In this document: one piece after another, positions 11,751 to 14,941 of the stretch
Layout: every line of letters starts with the position of its first letter
Numbering within the stretch: position 1 is the first letter of the stretch
Assembly: GCA_000827265.1 (NCBI GenBank)
Contig: KN834908.1
Span: forward strand, 26,489-41,429
DNA length: 14,941 nucleotides
Source: Collybiopsis luxurians FD-317 M1
Taxonomy: Eukaryota > Basidiomycota > Agaricomycetes > Agaricales > Omphalotaceae
Direction: 5' to 3'
Position numbers and translations under genes: made by a program
Notes under the pieces: generated by a model
Database searches by the model: none
What the model saw: only the letters and a program-made list of their open reading frames with translations
What the model was told of the DNA's origin: nothing

Positions 11751-12500
11751 ACTTTCTCACTCCGATTATATCCGAGGAGATGGATCCCATAACTTTACCG
11801 GCTCAAATTGCGCACTGAATTTGATCGCTGCTAAGATATCAATGCAAGAAGGAAGAACGAATCGGAGCAAAAGATACATGTAGACCGCCTGACCGTTTCC
11901 ATATGTTATCTCTCTCTCATTAGGCTCTCATGATGGTGAAGCTTTATCTACCGTGTTAGGTCAATCATCTTCGCTTCATATGCTTCCTTGAAATAAGTCA
12001 AAATATAGCCTTCCCAATGGATCTCGATCTGCTGGTTTTATCTTAGTATATGAACATTGAACAAGTACGTAGGTGTCTGAATACAAATTACTTCCGTGTA
12101 TATTGGATTTTTCGGGCCCTTCCGGTCATACAGACTACATTTCTCTGATCCATCGATTACGAGAATAAGTGTCAAGGGTCACAGACTTTGTGGAAAAAAA
12201 GCAGAGAGAATAAATGAAGAAATTTACCTTTTCTTCTTATGTTCATGTGAGATATCAGACAATGAAGAACATTGGAAGACTCAGTGTTTGCTCGGCGAGC
12301 AAAGAATTTTGCATATGATCTTTTAACTCGTAGTATACACTGGAATAGATTTCCTGGCAGGTGAAAGGCAATGCTCAACAGAACGTATATCATTCATGTG
12401 CATCAACAAAACAGTTACAGGTACAATTCATGAGTATCAAAGGAAACCAGAATTCAGTACTTCAACAAACCAGATTACAAAACCAAACACTTGGATATCA
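11751..12500. other. Spacer downstream of NLR2
   Basis: Only short unsupported frames on either strand. It must contain the 3' UTR of NLR2 near 12500 and the decayed promoter side of ACH1 copy C near 11750. I see no clear poly(A) hexamer for NLR2 and no transposon ends. Confidence 0.4.
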
Positions 12501-14941
12501 TCACTTAGTACCAGTAGGATTGTAGCAATTCATCCAGTTGGCCCCAACAAAATCAGGATCATAAGTAACTGATGTGTGGCCATAGCGAGACAGGATGTTA
12601 AGGCAGGGATAAATAGACAAACTTTGAAAGAGAGGAGGAGGCAGCCACATGATACGGTTTGGATGAGAAGAATCACAATCAAATAGCCAGCCACTCTCCC
12701 TCTCAGAAGTAGCAAAAAGGTTTTTGGGCGGAACAAGAGGGACATCATTGCTTGAGGCTTTGGATGTTGCCACGTTGGCTCTCGGGCTTGCATCCCAGAT
12801 ACGTACAGTGCTTTCCCCTGAGCCAGATACAATGCAAGAGTCATCATTGGAGAATGCAACAGAGCAAACAGACACTGTGTGACCTTCCAGAGTCTGCAAA
12901 TTCACTCCAGTTTTGGCATCCCAAATACAGATAGTTTTGTCAGCTGAGCCAGAGACAATGTGTAAACCATCATTAGAGAATGCAACAGATTGGACCCAAT
13001 CAGTGTGACCTGTCAAAGTCTGCAAATTAACTCCAGTATTTGCATCCCAGATGCAGACAGTATGGTCATATGAACCGGAGACAATGCAGGATCCATCATT
13101 GGAGAACGCAACAGATTGGACAAAATTCTTGTGACCTTCTAGGGTATGCAAATTTACGCCAGTGATTGCATCCCAGATGCGAACAGTTTGGTCCCCTGAG
13201 CCAGAGACAATGCGGGAGCTATCATTGGAGAATGCCACAGAAAAACCCAATGTGTGTGACCTTCCAAAGTCCGCAATTTCACTCCAGTGTTTGCATTCCA
13301 GATGTAAATGGTCAGGTCATCTGAGCCAGAGACAATATGGGATCCATCTTTGGAGAATGCAACAGAATTCACTTCATCACTGTGACCTTCCAAAATACCC
13401 AAAGTGACTCCAGTTTTTGCATCCCAGATGTGGATAGTCTTATCTCGTGAGCCAGAGGCAATGCGGGAGCCATCAATTAAAAATGCAACAAGCAAGACAC
13501 CTCCTGTGTGACCTTCCAAAGTCTGCAAACAGGCTCCAGTATTTGCATCCCAGATGCAGACAGTGTGGTCATCTGAGCCAGAGACAATGTACAAGCCATC
13601 ATTGGAATATGCAACAGAGTTAACAGAATCTTTGTGACCTTGCGAAGCATGAAGATTCACTCCAAGGTTTGCATCCCAGATGCAGATAGTCTGGTCAAGA
13701 GAGCCAGAAACAATGTGGTAGCCATCACTGGAAAATGCAACAGAATGAACAAAATTGCTGTGACCTTCCAGAGTCTGCAATCTCTCCCCACTGCTTGCAT
13801 CCCAAATGCAAACTGTTTTGTCATCTGAACTAGAACTAATGCAGGATCCATCATTGGAAAATGCAACAGACCTAACCCAGTCTGTATGACCTTCCAGAGT
13901 TAGCAAATTTTCTCCGGTCTTTGCATCCCATATACAGGCGCTTTTGTCTGCTGAGCCAGAGACAATTTGGGATCCATTATGGGAGAAAGCAACAGCGAAA
14001 ACATAATTGCTATGACCTTCCAAAGTCTGCAGATTGACTCCAGTGCCTGCATCCCAAATGCACACGGTACAGTCCAATGATCCAGAGGCAATGTACAGCC
14101 CATCATTGGAGAATGCAACAGAGTGAACTTCGGCTGTGTGACCTCTGAGAGTTTTTAAATGCTGTCCAGAGTTTGGATTCCAGATCCTGATAGTCTCATC
14201 TTCTGAACCAGAGACAATCTGAGATCCATCAGTGGAGAATGCAACTGACAAAACAGCATCTGTATGACCTTCTAAAGTCTGCAAATTTGTTCTAGTGTTT
14301 ACATCCCAGATGCGGATACTCCTGTCATGTGAACCAGAGACAATGCGAGAGCCATCATAGGAGAGTGCAACAGACTGCACAGATCTTGAGTGACCTTCCA
14401 ATACTTGAGCTTTTACTCCAGTATCTGCATCCCAGATGCAAACAGTATTGTCCTCTAAGCCAGAGACAATTCTTAAACCATCATTAGAGAATGCAACAGA
14501 ATTGACAGCACTTCCGGTGTTTATTCTCATTTTTGCTCCACTTTGATTTGAAACACCTTCACAGACCACCTGTGGCAGGTGAGGAAAGTAATCCCTCCAT
14601 GTGTTTGGCACCTTGCTTGTGGCAAGCTCAGTAGCCAGACTGGACATGTAAAGGTGTGGTGTGGAGAGTCTCGCAGGTGAACCAGTAAAGGATTCTGTCA
14701 GTCTTTCCAGCGCTGATATCATGCTCAAAAGACTGTTTGATCCTATTGCTTTCTATAACAGCCAGTCAAATATTTTGTACTGAATGAGAAATGTATACCA
14801 ACCTTTGACATCCATTGCCTAAGCTTTTTCATTGTTTCATAGGATCTTCTTCTGGCTCCAAGAAGATTCATGATCTCTATCCAAAAAATTGCCCTAATTT
14901 TTCCTAAATTCATTCAGCAACTTCACTAAGACATTTTCCTT
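12501..14941 (-). CDS. NACHT-WD40 NLR-like protein (NLR2), 3' part, with two apparent frameshifts
   Basis: Runs off the right edge; the NACHT ATPase core must lie beyond it. Exons seen: 14941-14803, matching the end of the NLR1 NACHT exon (RRSYETMKKLRQWM), and 14752-12501. The intron 14802-14753 (GTTGGT...TTATAG) sits at the same place as the last NLR1 intron. The linker (ALERL...FTGSPARLSTPHLYMSSL) is nearly identical to NLR1. Fourteen 42-residue WD40 units follow, then a C-terminal tail with GWLFDCDSS, WLPPPLF and ANWMNCYNPTGTK, typical of agaricomycete NACHT-WD40 proteins and absent from NLR1. Two lesions: an extra A in the run at 14898-14902, which gives a TAG at 14894-14896, and a missing T in unit 11 (A5 at 13241-13245 on the plus strand), which ends the frame at 13154. 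Restoring either by comparison puts all repeats back in register. Pseudogene or assembly error is unresolved. Confidence 0.8.
12753..14515 (-). repeat. Fourteen-unit WD40 tandem repeat array (126-bp units)
   Basis: Units start every 126 bp from 14515 downward. Only unit 11 (13255-13131, 125 bp) departs from that length. Each codes for the pattern x-x-x-V-x-SVAFSNDG-x-x-IVSGS-x-D-x-T-x-x-IWDA-x-TG-x-x-LQTLEGH. Variation clusters in the first three residues after GH (TDW, SNY, KDS, TGG, SDE, THW, KNF, TVS) and around the position after SGS and before IWD. In known HET-E/HNWD arrays the corresponding surface positions are diversifying. Units 1-4 carry their own signatures shared with NLR1, and unit 14 is the divergent cap (GESTVRIWDASPRA). 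Fourteen is exactly two seven-bladed propellers. Confidence 0.9.

Noticed and set aside
13241..13260. Programmed frameshifting or a mini-intron at the unit 11 break
   Set aside because: The only GT...AG span across the break would be under 30 bp. No slippery-site-plus-structure arrangement is evident, and a one-base homopolymer loss explains it fully.
12753..14515. Regular 126-bp repeats as a CRISPR array or satellite
   Set aside because: The units are contiguous without spacers and translate throughout to WD40 blades; they are coding repeats.

Overview
The window looks like nuclear DNA of a mushroom-forming basidiomycete (Agaricomycetes). The grounds are short GT-AG introns of about 50-75 bp, a multi-exon NACHT-WD40 gene of the fungal NLR type, a second NLR paralog carrying a WD40 array of 42-residue units, Ty1/Copia LTR remains, and relics of a fungal acetyl-CoA hydrolase gene. 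No species can be named from this sequence. All recognisable genes lie on the minus strand, so they are described right to left.

Right end (12501-14941): the 3' part of a NACHT-WD40 receptor-like gene (NLR2). It has fourteen WD40 repeats, enough for two seven-bladed propellers, followed by a conserved Trp/Pro-rich tail. Compared with its own repeats and its neighbour paralog, it carries two one-base homopolymer indels that break the frame, at 13241-13245 and 14898-14902. Either it is a recent pseudogene or these are assembly errors.

Middle (about 6.9-11.75 kb): no intact gene. It holds three decayed, head-to-tail copies of an acetyl-CoA hydrolase (ACH1 family) gene. Copy B (8691-10345) still reads as ACH1 in fragments through to its C-terminus. 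Copies A and C are more eroded and are recognised mainly by aligning to B and to each other. Stops in B sit where CGA would have become TGA and TGG become TAG, as expected from C-to-T decay.

Left-centre (2659-6342): NLR1, an eight-exon gene whose introns all splice in phase. It encodes an N-terminal basic segment, a helical region resembling HeLo/MLKL-type four-helix bundles (inference), an intact NACHT ATPase with Walker A and B, and three complete WD40 repeats. In the fourth repeat the sequence switches, in frame, to the C-terminal end of a Copia RNase H. A polypurine tract and a 3' LTR follow, and the LTR supplies the stop codon. NLR1 and NLR2 are tandem paralogs. NLR1 has lost most of its WD40 array and its tail, and has gained a retrotransposon-derived C-terminus.

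Left end (218-704): a small two-exon gene of unknown function with a downstream AATAAA. The stretch 705-2355 is AT-rich and holds no gene I can support.

The best candidate for something undescribed is the WD40-to-Copia fusion in NLR1. It would put a retrotransposon-coded end on a putative non-self receptor beside a full-array paralog. No function beyond NLR homology can be shown from sequence alone.
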